From: Candidatus Omnitrophota bacterium
Lineage (GTDB): Bacteria; Omnitrophota; Omnitrophia; Omnitrophales; Aquincolibacteriaceae
NCBI GenBank assembly: GCA_023247035.1
Contig: JAHFHG010000004.1
Location: forward strand, 1-36,816
Direction of reading: 5' to 3'
DNA: 36,816 bases
Positions 23,545 through 31,234 of this stretch are shown here, piece after piece. A program made the translations under genes and the position numbers. The notes beneath the pieces are model-generated. The model did no database searches. It was not told the origin of the DNA and saw only the letters and a program-made list of their open reading frames with translations. Numbering within the stretch: position 1 is the first letter of the stretch; each line of letters opens with the position of its first letter.

Positions 23545-25986
23545 ATGCTCAAACGAACCCTGGATATCCTTCTTGCCCTCTTAGCGATCATTCTCGCGTC
23601 CCCAGCAATGATACTGACTGCGATTTTGGTGCGCATCGATTCGCCGGGCCCCATTATTTTTAGACAGCGGAGAATAGGCAGGAACGGAAAAGAATTCACG
23701 ATTTATAAATTCAGGACAATGGTCGAAGGCGCGGACTCTCTCGGGCCGAGCATTACCGCCCAAAAGGATCCGCGTATTACTCAGATCGGGCAGATCCTGC
23801 GGAATTTGAAAATAGACGAACTCCCGCAGTTTTTTAACGTGTTAAAAGGCGATATGAGTTTTGTGGGGCCGAGGCCTGAAGTGCCGGAGATGGCAGCAAG
23901 GTATTCCCTGGAACAAAAGAAAGCGCTGGCCGTCAGGCCGGGAATTCTCGGCCCCAGCCAAATCAGCCGTCTGGACGAATCCTCCAAGATGCCGGCGTCT
24001 GAAGCGATCGAGCAATTTTACGCGGAAAAAATCCTGCCCGAAAAACTCAAGACCGATTTGGAATATATCGAAGATCCGGACCCGTGGAAGGATTTGAAGA
24101 TTCTCTTCCGGGGCAGCAAGGCTCTGCTTTTCAATTTTATCAAGCTCCGTTATATCCTCGAAAGCCGCCGGCGGTTTTTCTTTCTTCTTTTTGATCTCGG
24201 CATTATCGTCTCTTGTTTTTGGATTGCCTACGGCCTTCGTTTCGAGGGCAAAATTCCTTCGGAAGAAATACCGCTTCTTTTAACCCTGCTCCCGTTTGTG
24301 GTGGTGATCAAGGCCTCCTGTTTTATCTATTTCGGGCTTTATCAATCCCTTTGGCAGTACCTGGGAATCCAGGAACTGATTGCGATTATTAAGGCCGTCA
24401 CGGTCAGCGGGCTTTTGCTTCCCGTCGTGTCCTTTCTGCTCGAGGTTAAATTCCTTCCGCGCTCTATTTTGATTATTGATTGGATGCTTCTCATTACCGC
24501 GCTCGGGGGATCGCGGGTCATCTTCAAGCTTACCGCGGAACGGCTTAGAAAGCCCAGGCTCGGCCAAAGGAAAAACGTTTTGATTGTCGGAGCGGGAGAC
24601 ACCGGGGAGCTTTTAGTCCGGGAATTTATCAAACGCCCCAATCTGGGCTGCCGTCCGGTCGGTTTTCTGGATCGGGATCCGCAAAAACTCGGCCTCCGGA
24701 TCCACGGGATCAAAGTGATGGGAAAAATCGCGCAGCTGCCGCACCTTGTTAAAATCAAAAAAATCGACGAGGTGATTATTGCACTGCCCGAATCGTCCGG
24801 CTCGGAGATCAAAAAAATTATGGGCTTTTGCCGCGTCCTGAATCTGCCTTGCCGGATTGTCCCGCACGCCTCGCCGCTTCTTTCGCCGCACGCGCTTCCG
24901 CTCAAGCTTCGCCCTATCGACGTTTCCGACCTTTTAGGCAGGGAACTCGTGCAGGCCGACCTTGCCGGCATTCAAAGTTTCTTTCGCGAGAAGAGGGTCC
25001 TGATTACCGGCGCCGGGGGTTCGATCGGTTCCGAGCTTGCGAGAATCATTTCTCAAACCCAGCCTAAGGAATTGATCCTCGTCGATTATTCGGAAAATAA
25101 TCTTTACGATATTGAAACCGACCTGAACGGAAAGCCTTCCGGGACGGTGATTCATAGTTATTTGCGGGATATCACCGCCCGCGAAGAAATGGAAAAAATC
25201 TTTGAGAAGCATAAACCGCAGGTCATTTATCATGCCGCCGCTTACAAACACGTGCCTCTTGTCGAGCTGCATTTTGCCAACGGCATTACCAACAACGTGC
25301 TGGGCACGAAGATCCTCGCGGATCTGGCGCAAAGATTTCAGGCCGAGCGCTTTGTGCTCATCTCCACGGACAAGGCCATTCATCCGCAAAGCATTATGGG
25401 CGCTACCAAACGGATCGCGGAACTTTATTTGAAAAGTTTGCAGCGCAGCCGCACCCAATTTCTCGCGGTCCGGTTCGGCAATGTCTTCAACAGCAAGGGG
25501 AGTGTCGTTCCTCTTTTTAAAAAGCAGATTGAGCAGGGCGGGCCGATCACCCTCACTCATCCTGACGTGAGCCGTTACTTCATGGATGTCTCGGAGGCCG
25601 TGTTTCTCATTTTACAGGCCACCATTTTGGGATCGTCGTCTGAAATTTTTCTTCTGGATATGGGGGAGCCCGTGAAGATTGCCGGACTTGCCGAGGATTT
25701 GATCCAGCTTTCGGGTTTATCTAAAGAAGATATCCCGATTCAATACATCGGCCTCAGGCCGGGAGAAAAGCTGACGGAGGAGCTTCGCCTTGACAGTGAA
25801 GAGGCCGTGCCTACGGCGCATAAAAAAATTAAGGTTTGGAAGTCGGCCCACGCGCCTCCGGCCGAGGTGGGCAAAGAAATTGATGAGCTGATGAAGCTGG
25901 TTTCCGGCGGGGCTGCGCGTGGCGCGGTCATTGAAAAGCTGCGGCGTATTGTGCCGGAATACCGGCCGTGGAAAGAACCAAGGTAG
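23545..25986 (+). CDS. Phosphoglycosyl transferase fused to UDP-sugar 4,6-dehydratase (PglC-PglF-like)
   Basis: The product is 813 residues from ATG 23545. Residues 1-190 are a monotopic phosphoglycosyl transferase: a re-entrant hydrophobic N-terminus, DSPGPIIFRQRRIG, YKFRTM, the catalytic Asp-Glu dyad at 91-92 (KIDELPQFFNVLKGDMSFVG) and PRPE. Residues about 201-315 contain four membrane helices. NVLIVGAGDTG (334-344) starts a first nucleotide-binding fold, and VLITGAGGSIGSELARI (475-491) starts the short-chain dehydratase domain with STDK (597-600), M608 in place of Tyr, and K612, as in PglF/FlaA1-type dehydratases. One polypeptide could therefore make the UDP-4-keto sugar and load the aminated product onto undecaprenyl phosphate, starting glycan synthesis. 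Confidence 0.93.
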   Translation: MLKRTLDILLALLAIILASPAMILTAILVRIDSPGPIIFRQRRIGRNGKEFTIYKFRTMVEGADSLGPSITAQKDPRITQIGQILRNLKIDELPQFFNVLKGDMSFVGPRPEVPEMAARYSLEQKKALAVRPGILGPSQISRLDESSKMPASEAIEQFYAEKILPEKLKTDLEYIEDPDPWKDLKILFRGSKALLFNFIKLRYILESRRRFFFLLFDLGIIVSCFWIAYGLRFEGKIPSEEIPLLLTLLPFVVVIKASCFIYFGLYQSLWQYLGIQELIAIIKAVTVSGLLLPVVSFLLEVKFLPRSILIIDWMLLITALGGSRVIFKLTAERLRKPRLGQRKNVLIVGAGDTGELLVREFIKRPNLGCRPVGFLDRDPQKLGLRIHGIKVMGKIAQLPHLVKIKKIDEVIIALPESSGSEIKKIMGFCRVLNLPCRIVPHASPLLSPHALPLKLRPIDVSDLLGRELVQADLAGIQSFFREKRVLITGAGGSIGSELARIISQTQPKELILVDYSENNLYDIETDLNGKPSGTVIHSYLRDITAREEMEKIFEKHKPQVIYHAAAYKHVPLVELHFANGITNNVLGTKILADLAQRFQAERFVLISTDKAIHPQSIMGATKRIAELYLKSLQRSRTQFLAVRFGNVFNSKGSVVPLFKKQIEQGGPITLTHPDVSRYFMDVSEAVFLILQATILGSSSEIFLLDMGEPVKIAGLAEDLIQLSGLSKEDIPIQYIGLRPGEKLTEELRLDSEEAVPTAHKKIKVWKSAHAPPAEVGKEIDELMKLVSGGAARGAVIEKLRRIVPEYRPWKEPR

Positions 25987-26016
25987 TGTAAGGGCACGGC
26001 ATGCCGTGCCCTTACA
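25987..26016. repeat. 30-bp perfect palindrome at a convergent gene junction
   Basis: TGTAAGGGCACGGCA is followed immediately by its exact reverse complement TGCCGTGCCCTTACA. It starts at the base after the fusion gene's stop and overlaps the ygfZ stop codon (26012-26014). It can form a strong hairpin on both transcripts, so it may serve as a bidirectional terminator or mRNA-end stabiliser. Confidence 0.88.
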
Positions 26017-27127
26017 GTACAAAAGGAAGCGCGGCAGTCCTCGCAGAAATTTTCCCCGAAGCAGATTGTATCGTCACTTCCTCTCCTGGATCCGCGAAGC
26101 CCTTCTCAAGATATCCCAGCGCGATTCCTTTTTTCAGCCGGATCGAAAGACAACTTGTGGCGATCCGGCCGATTTCTTTTCCCGTTTCTGAATTCGTTTC
26201 TCCCGCGCAGATTCGATCTCCCGAGGCGGGGAGTTGATCCGTTCGAAATTTCTCCTCATTCAAAATCAAACCCGTTATCTTCCGTTTCAATCCTTTGTAA
26301 GTCCGGATCCGCGCCACGACCTCCTGGCCGGGATAGCAGCCTTTGGTCTCGCTGGCGGTAAGATCTTCCAGCCCCGTCTCCGGCAGCAGAATATCCTCGC
26401 TCATTTCCCAGCCGTAGCGTAATTCTCCGCGCTCAAGGCGCAAAATTTCAGCCGCGTCGCAGCCCGTAAGGCCGGGGCCATTTTTTTCTCCGCCGGCTAA
26501 AATTTTTTCGATGACGTAAACGGCCTTTTCTTTCGGGATCAGGAACTGATATTCCGTTTTTATTGGATCCGTGAGACAAAAAAAGATAAGCGGAATGGAA
26601 TCGAATAAAAGGGAAGCGTTTTGAAATGGGCGGGCCAGGATTTGAGTTTGGAAAAAATTTCTCAACACAGAAGCGGTTTCCGGGCCTTGCAGGGAAAGAT
26701 GAATGCAGGCTCCGCTTTGATCCGAAATCCGGACGTCTTCGGTAATAAGATACCGGTCCAAAAGATCGAGCAGTTTCTTCTGCAGGCCCATTTCCGTATC
26801 GAGAAGAACCGAATCTTCAAAGATATGAACATTCATATCCGCAAGGATTTTCCCGGCCGCGTTGAGCAGCATGGCCCGGCAGCCGCCGCCCGGAGCGAGA
26901 TTTTGAATATCGTGGGTTAAAAGATTGTGCAGGAAAGAGACGCGGTCCTTGCCTCTTAACTCAATTTTCCCGCGGAAAGACAGATCCGAAATCCCGCAGC
27001 GTTCGGCGGCTTTCCGGTAATCGGCTTCGGGGCTTTCAAAAAAAGCGGGAAGCCGCCAGCCTCTTTCTTCTTTGAAAACACAGCCCCGTTTTTTCCAGAA
27101 CGGATTGAGGGGAAGCTCGTTAATCAC
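26012..27127 (-). CDS. ygfZ: YgfZ/GcvT-like folate-binding protein
   Basis: The product is 371 residues from GTG 27127, overlapping the end of mutY by eight bases. The signature KGCYPGQEVVARIRTYKG matches the K-G-C-x-x-G-Q-E motif that defines YgfZ. The GcvT-type fold is supported by RGKIELRGKDRVSFLHNLL, TNDI-like LTHDIQNL and a C-terminal beta domain (GYLEKGFADPGEEVTI). YgfZ uses tetrahydrofolate to help assemble or repair some iron-sulfur clusters. Its partner gene here encodes an iron-sulfur enzyme, MutY. The stop codon lies inside the 30-bp palindrome at 25987-26016. Confidence 0.9.
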   Translation of the reverse strand: MINELPLNPFWKKRGCVFKEERGWRLPAFFESPEADYRKAAERCGISDLSFRGKIELRGKDRVSFLHNLLTHDIQNLAPGGGCRAMLLNAAGKILADMNVHIFEDSVLLDTEMGLQKKLLDLLDRYLITEDVRISDQSGACIHLSLQGPETASVLRNFFQTQILARPFQNASLLFDSIPLIFFCLTDPIKTEYQFLIPKEKAVYVIEKILAGGEKNGPGLTGCDAAEILRLERGELRYGWEMSEDILLPETGLEDLTASETKGCYPGQEVVARIRTYKGLKRKITGLILNEEKFRTDQLPASGDRICAGETNSETGKEIGRIATSCLSIRLKKGIALGYLEKGFADPGEEVTIQSASGKISARTAALPFVL

Positions 27128-28208
27128 GATTCACCAGATCACGGACGATTTTTTGATGCGGGGAAGGGAAGGCCAGCTTTGAGAGCTGGTCCTGCTTGAC
27201 CCATTTTTGTTCCGCGCGCGCAGGTTTTGGAAATAATTTATCCCATGATTTTATCGGATTCCGTCCGGCTCCGGTGGACGGATATTCATAAACGTCGAGC
27301 CGGATGCGATATTTCGTGAATCCGTGGTGAACGGTCATTCGGTGCTGCAGGGGCACGGCCTGCCCTGCCCCTGCCTTTAAATTCCGGATCATCTCGTTGC
27401 GGCTTTGCCAGAAAGGAAACATCCAGAGCCCTCCCCAGCGGCTTTCAAGGGGCTGGCGCTGGAGGAGGACGCTTCCGTTTTTCCGCACAATCAGCGCCGC
27501 GGTGCGCAGTCTTTCGAGGCTTTCTTTTTTTCTTCTGAAAGGATATTTTAAAACAGATCCGTTCCGGTAAGCGGCGCATAAATCGGAAATAGGGCATATT
27601 TTGCAATCCGGATTTTTGGGAAGGCAAATCACGGCGCCCAGTTCCATCATCGCCTGATTGAAATCTCCGGGATTTTTCTCAGGCAGAATGGATTCAGAAA
27701 TACCCCAGAGTTCTTTTATCGTTTTTCCCGACCCGATATCTTCTTTGAATGCCGTAAGCCGCGTAAGGACGCGGATGACATTGCCGTCTAAAATCGGCGT
27801 CTTGCGGTTGAAGGCAATGCTGGCAATCGCTCCGGCCGTGTAGCGTCCGATCCCCGGAATTTTAAGCAGTTCTTCAATCGTCGAGGGGAGATTTCCTTTC
27901 GCGCCGTTTTGACATAAATGCCGCGCGGCTTGGTGAAGCATTCGGACCCGGCGGTAATAGCCCAGGCCGGCCCAATGCTTTAACACATCGGAAAGGGGCG
28001 CTTTCGCGAGGAGCTTGACGGAAGGGAAGCGCTTGATCCATTTCTGATAATAGGGGATCACGGTTTTAACCTGGGTCTGTTGGAGCATAATCTCTGAAAC
28101 CCAGATTTTGTAAGGATCCCGAGTCCTGCGCCAGGGCAGGTCGCGGGCGGTTTTTCGATACCAGTCCAGCAAGCTGCGCCGGAGGCTCGATAGGGCAGAT
28201 TTTTTCAT
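27120..28208 (-). CDS. mutY: A/G-specific adenine DNA glycosylase
   Basis: The product is 362 residues from ATG 28208; a GTG at 28217 would add three. MutY removes adenine mispaired with 8-oxoguanine. The catalytic Glu is in SEIMLQQTQV, the helix-hairpin-helix is LLKIPGIGRYTAGAIA, and the catalytic Asp is in ILDGNVIRV. The [4Fe-4S] cysteines follow C-x6-C-x2-C-x5-C (CLPKNPDCKICPISDLC). The C-terminal NUDIX-like 8-oxoG-recognition domain spans about residues 230-360 (GGLWMFPFW; HHGFTKYRIRLDVYEY). Within it, residues AGAGQAVPLQ are encoded by a 28-bp near-palindrome (27347-27374) related to the intergenic palindromes at 23.5 and 26.0 kb. Confidence 0.93.
   Translation of the reverse strand: MKKSALSSLRRSLLDWYRKTARDLPWRRTRDPYKIWVSEIMLQQTQVKTVIPYYQKWIKRFPSVKLLAKAPLSDVLKHWAGLGYYRRVRMLHQAARHLCQNGAKGNLPSTIEELLKIPGIGRYTAGAIASIAFNRKTPILDGNVIRVLTRLTAFKEDIGSGKTIKELWGISESILPEKNPGDFNQAMMELGAVICLPKNPDCKICPISDLCAAYRNGSVLKYPFRRKKESLERLRTAALIVRKNGSVLLQRQPLESRWGGLWMFPFWQSRNEMIRNLKAGAGQAVPLQHRMTVHHGFTKYRIRLDVYEYPSTGAGRNPIKSWDKLFPKPARAEQKWVKQDQLSKLAFPSPHQKIVRDLVNRD
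27347..27374. repeat. 28-bp near-palindrome inside mutY coding sequence
   Basis: GCAGGGGCACGGCC pairs with TGCCCTGCCCCTGC at 12 of 14 positions. It resembles the 25987-26016 palindrome (shared GGGCACGGC core). It lies in the variable stretch between FPFW and HHGFTKYRI of the C-terminal domain, where an insertion would be tolerated. Confidence 0.65.
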
Positions 28209-28294
28209 CGGAAGCACATCATAAAAACTTCTTGCTCATCCCGCAAGGAAAAGGTTCTTGATTGCATTGAATAATCATTTTTATTCCGCATTCC

Positions 28295-29221
28295 GTGAGT
28301 CATTACGGCATGAACTGGCTTTCCGAGGCGATTCAAATTACCCATCTGACCCAAGAGCTGCAGATGCGGAGTTTGTCTCCCAGCCTTGCCTTAGGAAGAG
28401 ACCGCCAAGTCTACATGGCGTGGTCAGAACAAACGGTGCAGGCTCCCCAGCCGATCCATGTTTATTTCAAGCGTTCGCTGGACAACGGAGCGACATGGCC
28501 GCAGGATGGGGTTCAAATCGACCATGCTCCGTCTCCCGGAGTCCAGAGCGGGGCTTCTCCGTTAATGGCGGCCGATGAGCTCGGAAATGTTTATATGGCT
28601 TGGGAAGTACGCCCGGAATTTCCTCCCGGGAATGCCATATTTTTGAACCGCTCCAGTGATGACGGCGCTACATGGCAGACTGCGGATCAAAGGATTGATG
28701 GTTCTTTCAGAGCCCTTTTATCCTTGTATAACTTTCAGCATCAGCCTGATTTGTTGTCTGCGGATAACCAAGGGCATGTGCACGTAATTTTTTATCAGCC
28801 TTCGGGAACATTTCCGGAATATTTCAAAATCGCTTTCAATTCCTCTGCGGATTTCGGGGCTACTTGGAATCCCCAAGCTAAAGTCGTAATGAATAGACCT
28901 GCCAATTACGTGTATCATAGTCTTGAAATGACAGCCAATCAAAACGGGAAGATTTTCATCCTTACGGGAGGAATAACGAGAGGCGGGACGCGCGAACATG
29001 TTTACCTGAATGCCTCAAGAGATTATGGAAGAAGCTGGACGTGTAAAGGGCGCGGGTGTCAAGTCGAGTCTATTGATCCTGTGCGCGACGGCATAAGAAC
29101 ATACGTCGGCCAAATTAGCTGCAATCAAAATGGCCGCTGCGCAATTATTTGGAGTGATGATAGAACAGATAAAACAATTGCTGAGCGGCATCTCTATTAC
29201 AACACCGCTGATCTTACTTGA
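28295..29221 (+). CDS. BNR/Asp-box beta-propeller protein (sialidase-like fold)
   Basis: The product is 308 residues from GTG 28295 (ATG 28310 is an alternative). Four Asp-boxes (S-x-D-x-G-x-x-W) are visible: SLDNGATW (61-68), SSDDGATW (120-127), SADFGATW (184-191) and SRDYGRSW (241-248). Between them lie propeller blades such as GNVYMAWEV and GHVHVIFYQ. Asp-boxes occur in sialidases and many other propellers. The sialidase FRIP arginine motif is not seen, so enzymatic activity should not be assumed. There is no signal peptide although most relatives are secreted, so the 5' end may have been lost. It is divergent from mutY. Confidence 0.75.
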   Translation: MSHYGMNWLSEAIQITHLTQELQMRSLSPSLALGRDRQVYMAWSEQTVQAPQPIHVYFKRSLDNGATWPQDGVQIDHAPSPGVQSGASPLMAADELGNVYMAWEVRPEFPPGNAIFLNRSSDDGATWQTADQRIDGSFRALLSLYNFQHQPDLLSADNQGHVHVIFYQPSGTFPEYFKIAFNSSADFGATWNPQAKVVMNRPANYVYHSLEMTANQNGKIFILTGGITRGGTREHVYLNASRDYGRSWTCKGRGCQVESIDPVRDGIRTYVGQISCNQNGRCAIIWSDDRTDKTIAERHLYYNTADLT

Positions 29222-29251
29222 TTTTATCGCTAACTAAGCGGGTAAGCGCGT

Positions 29252-29374
29252 TCACAATCCTTTAACCTTGAGACGAGCATCCGTGTCCCAAAAGTTTTCC
29301 TTCGCCTCAGTCCACCATTCTTTTAAGATTTGCCCTTGTCGGAGCAATCTGACGTTATCGAGTGTAGTTTCCAT
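29252..29374 (-). CDS. Hypothetical 40-residue ORF, possible gene remnant
   Basis: ATG 29374 opens a 40-codon frame of protein-like composition (METTLDNVRLLRQGQ, then LKEWWTEAKENFWDTDARLK). After its TGA the neighbouring frame continues with NALTRLVSDKIK to a stop at 29214-29216. A single-base shift would therefore give about 54 residues overlapping the end of the propeller gene. No Shine-Dalgarno sequence is evident and I do not recognise the family. It could be a truncated gene; the rest of the 29222-29520 spacer holds only a half copy of the MITE-like repeat. Confidence 0.35.
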   Translation of the reverse strand: METTLDNVRLLRQGQILKEWWTEAKENFWDTDARLKVKGL

Positions 29375-29456
29375 ATTTATGATACGTCACCAAGTTTTTA
29401 AAAATTCGCATTTAAAAATAAATTGTTTTAGGAACGGAGGCAAAATATTATCCTAT

Positions 29457-29494
29457 TACGGTGTCAATTTTATTTTTGTCATTCCCGCACGATG
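29457..29494. repeat. Half copy of MITE-like repeat
   Basis: These 38 bases are identical to 23370-23407, the left end of the complete element. The right half is absent and replaced by the ribosome-binding region of the SRPBCC gene. The perfect identity suggests recent movement or copying. Confidence 0.8.
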
Positions 29495-29520
29495 AATCTT
29501 AAAAGGAGAGGAAACACGCA

Positions 29521-29964
29521 ATGGGGCAGATTATAAAGCAGTTATTCTTTAAGGCTCCGCTGGAGGCGGTCTGGAGGGTTTGGACGGACGTTGCGAAGAC
29601 TTCCGAGTGGGTTGAGGGGGTCCAGGAAAGCAGGATCACGGGCCCGGTCAAGGAGGGAAAAGGGCTTTCCTGGCAGGAGAAGTGTTTGTTCGGCAAAAAC
29701 GTCATTCAAATGGACCACGAGTTTGTGGAATGGGAACCCGGAAAACGCACCCTGACGCGGACCGGCCTTCCGATGGGCGGTTCAATGGAATGCAGGGCCG
29801 AATTCTGCCGGACCGACCAGGCCACCCAGGTCGATCTCGAATTGGAGTGGGACATGGGAATGGTCGGGGCTTTTATCGGGGAAGAAAAACTTCAGCACAT
29901 GATGGAAAAAACGTTTAACCTTACCGCGGAAAAGTGGAAGGCGAGGGCGGAGAGAGCGAACTAA
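29521..29964 (+). CDS. SRPBCC-fold (START/polyketide cyclase-like) protein
   Basis: The product is 147 residues from ATG 29521, with AGGAGAGG about eleven bases upstream. It starts with FFKAPLEAVWRVWTDVAKTSEWVEGV, the usual SRPBCC opening (beta strand, then Pro-hinged helix with a Trp-x-x-W/D pattern). Alternating strands follow (SRITGPVKEGKGLSWQEKCL, TRTGLPMGGSMECRAEF, VDLELEWDMG) and then a long C-terminal helix (LQHMMEKTFNLTAEKWKARAE). The fold binds hydrophobic ligands in a deep cavity; the ligand is unknown. It stands alone, convergent to the minus-strand genes that follow. Confidence 0.8.
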   Translation: MGQIIKQLFFKAPLEAVWRVWTDVAKTSEWVEGVQESRITGPVKEGKGLSWQEKCLFGKNVIQMDHEFVEWEPGKRTLTRTGLPMGGSMECRAEFCRTDQATQVDLELEWDMGMVGAFIGEEKLQHMMEKTFNLTAEKWKARAERAN

Positions 29965-29986
29965 TTCTTAAGATTCCTATGCCCAA

Positions 29987-30051
29987 CGAACTTGAGTCTG
30001 CGAAAGCTGGAGGCGCCTCTCGTAGAGCGAGGAATCGCCGCGAAAAGTTCG
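29987..30051. repeat. Inverted repeat at convergent junction (possible terminator)
   Basis: CGAACTT (29987-29993) pairs with AAGTTCG (30045-30051) and encloses a second stem with GGCG/CGCC ends and CCTCTCG/GCGAGG. It lies between the SRPBCC gene and the minus-strand small-protein gene. No T-run follows, so intrinsic termination is uncertain. Confidence 0.4.
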
Positions 30052-30075
30052 CAATCCTAATTTCGGCGGGTATCG

Positions 30076-30228
30076 TTACTCCCCAAACCAGTGGATCTGG
30101 TCGGCCAGGTTTTTTTTCGTTTTTTTCTTTTCCGCGGGCCTTTCGTAGGTTTTATCCGAAGGCTTCACGCGGGTTTTGGGATTGATCTTCCAGGATCGTC
30201 TGGGTTTGGGCGCTTTTTTCTTTTCCAT
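30076..30228 (-). CDS. Small basic 50-residue protein coupled to the IMPase-family gene
   Basis: ATG 30228 lies one base beyond the TAA of the IMPase-family gene (30232-30230), and the frame ends at TAA 30078-30076. The protein is rich in Lys/Arg (MEKKKAPKPRRSWKINPKTR, then VKPSDKTYERPAEKKKTKK) and ends NLADQIHWFGE. The central WKINPKTRVKPSDKTYERP has the look of a conserved core with basic, probably disordered flanks, suggesting nucleic-acid or ribosome binding. I do not recognise the family. Close spacing implies translational coupling with the gene before it. Confidence 0.65.
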   Translation of the reverse strand: MEKKKAPKPRRSWKINPKTRVKPSDKTYERPAEKKKTKKNLADQIHWFGE

Positions 30229-30229
30229 T

Positions 30230-31021
30230 TTATTTTCCTACCCGTTGAAAGGGTTTTAAGACCTCGAGCATTTCTTGATGAATTAAAGAATTGGAGGCCG
30301 CGTTTTGAATGTCGTTCAAGGTTAACGGCCTGCCGGAGAAATTGCTTAAAACGCCTCCCGCCTCTTCAATTATCAACATGGCCGCGGCCTTGTCCCACGG
30401 CTGCAGTTTGAGTTCCCAAAATCCGTCGAAGCGCCCGGCCGCAACGTAGCAAAGGTCGAGGGCCGCCGCGCCCGTTCTGCGGATGCCTTGTACTTTCATC
30501 ATAAAGGCCTTGAAGATGGGCAGATATTCGTCCGCCTTTTCGCGCCGGTCGTAGGGAAATCCGGTGCAAAGGAGGGATTCCGATAACGTTCCCGTCTTTG
30601 AAACGCGCAGAGGACGATTGTTCAGAGCCGCGCCTTTGCCGCGGGCCGCGAAAAAGAGTTCATCCCGGAAAGGATCGAACACGCCGCCCATTTCAAGCCG
30701 TCCATTTTCTTCAAATCCAATGGAGACGCAAGCGACCGGGTAAGTGTGCGCAAAATTGGTCGTGCCGTCGAGCGGATCAATAATCCAGCGGCAATGGGAA
30801 TTTCCGAAGGGCGGGGATTCTTCGGTCAAAAGGGAGTGATCAGGAAAGGCTTTTCGTATGATCTTAACGATACAGGCCTCGGCAGCCTTGTCCGCAGCGG
30901 TCACAAGACTTAGCTCGGATTTTTTTTCGATCACGCGGCGTTCCCCGAGCGAGGAACGGAGGATTTTCCCCGCCTTGCGGAGCGCCTCAAAGAGTGTGCT
31001 TTGAATTTTTTTACGGTTCAT
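30230..31021 (-). CDS. Inositol monophosphatase family protein (SuhB/CysQ-like)
   Basis: The product is 263 residues from ATG 31021; a TTG at 31036 is possible. The metal-binding signatures are LLTEESPP, the central WIIDPLDGTTNFAHTYPVA and the C-terminal PWDKAAAMLIIEEAGG, all strong matches for the Mg-dependent, Li-sensitive phosphatase superfamily. Substrates in this family include inositol-1-phosphate, fructose-1,6-bisphosphate and 3'-phosphoadenosine phosphate. The central GTTNF sequence fits the inositol-phosphatase/SuhB branch best. It is followed immediately by the 50-residue basic protein gene. Confidence 0.92.
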   Translation of the reverse strand: MNRKKIQSTLFEALRKAGKILRSSLGERRVIEKKSELSLVTAADKAAEACIVKIIRKAFPDHSLLTEESPPFGNSHCRWIIDPLDGTTNFAHTYPVACVSIGFEENGRLEMGGVFDPFRDELFFAARGKGAALNNRPLRVSKTGTLSESLLCTGFPYDRREKADEYLPIFKAFMMKVQGIRRTGAAALDLCYVAAGRFDGFWELKLQPWDKAAAMLIIEEAGGVLSNFSGRPLTLNDIQNAASNSLIHQEMLEVLKPFQRVGK

Positions 31022-31075
31022 ATAAAATAGGCACAACTATTTATCACAAATAACTCAAAAGTCAAAAGAAAGCGG

Positions 31076-31196
31076 CAAACCACGCACCGCTTAGCGTGGT
31101 TTGTCATCCCCGTCGAATGAATTTAATCGGGGATCCAGGATTGGCAAAAACTGGATTCCTGCTTTTCCGCCGATTATTGGCGGACGCGGGAATGAC
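31076..31196. repeat. Hairpin plus MITE-like repeat upstream of the isocitrate dehydrogenase gene
   Basis: CAAACCACGC (31076-31085) pairs with GCGTGGTTTG (31094-31103) around an 8-base loop. A diverged GTCATCCCC...GGGAATGAC repeat (31103-31196) begins at its last base. The repeat includes an internal TCCGCC/GGCGGA hairpin. It occupies the promoter-side spacer of the TCA gene cluster. Confidence 0.65.
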
Positions 31197-31234
31197 ACCG
31201 GTATTAGGATAACTGAACTAAATAAGGAGCAAGT

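Noticed and set aside
28295-29221. Active sialidase partnered with the neu genes
   Set aside because: Asp-boxes alone are not diagnostic. The arginine triad region and FRIP motif are not visible and the gene is 18 kb away in another transcription unit.
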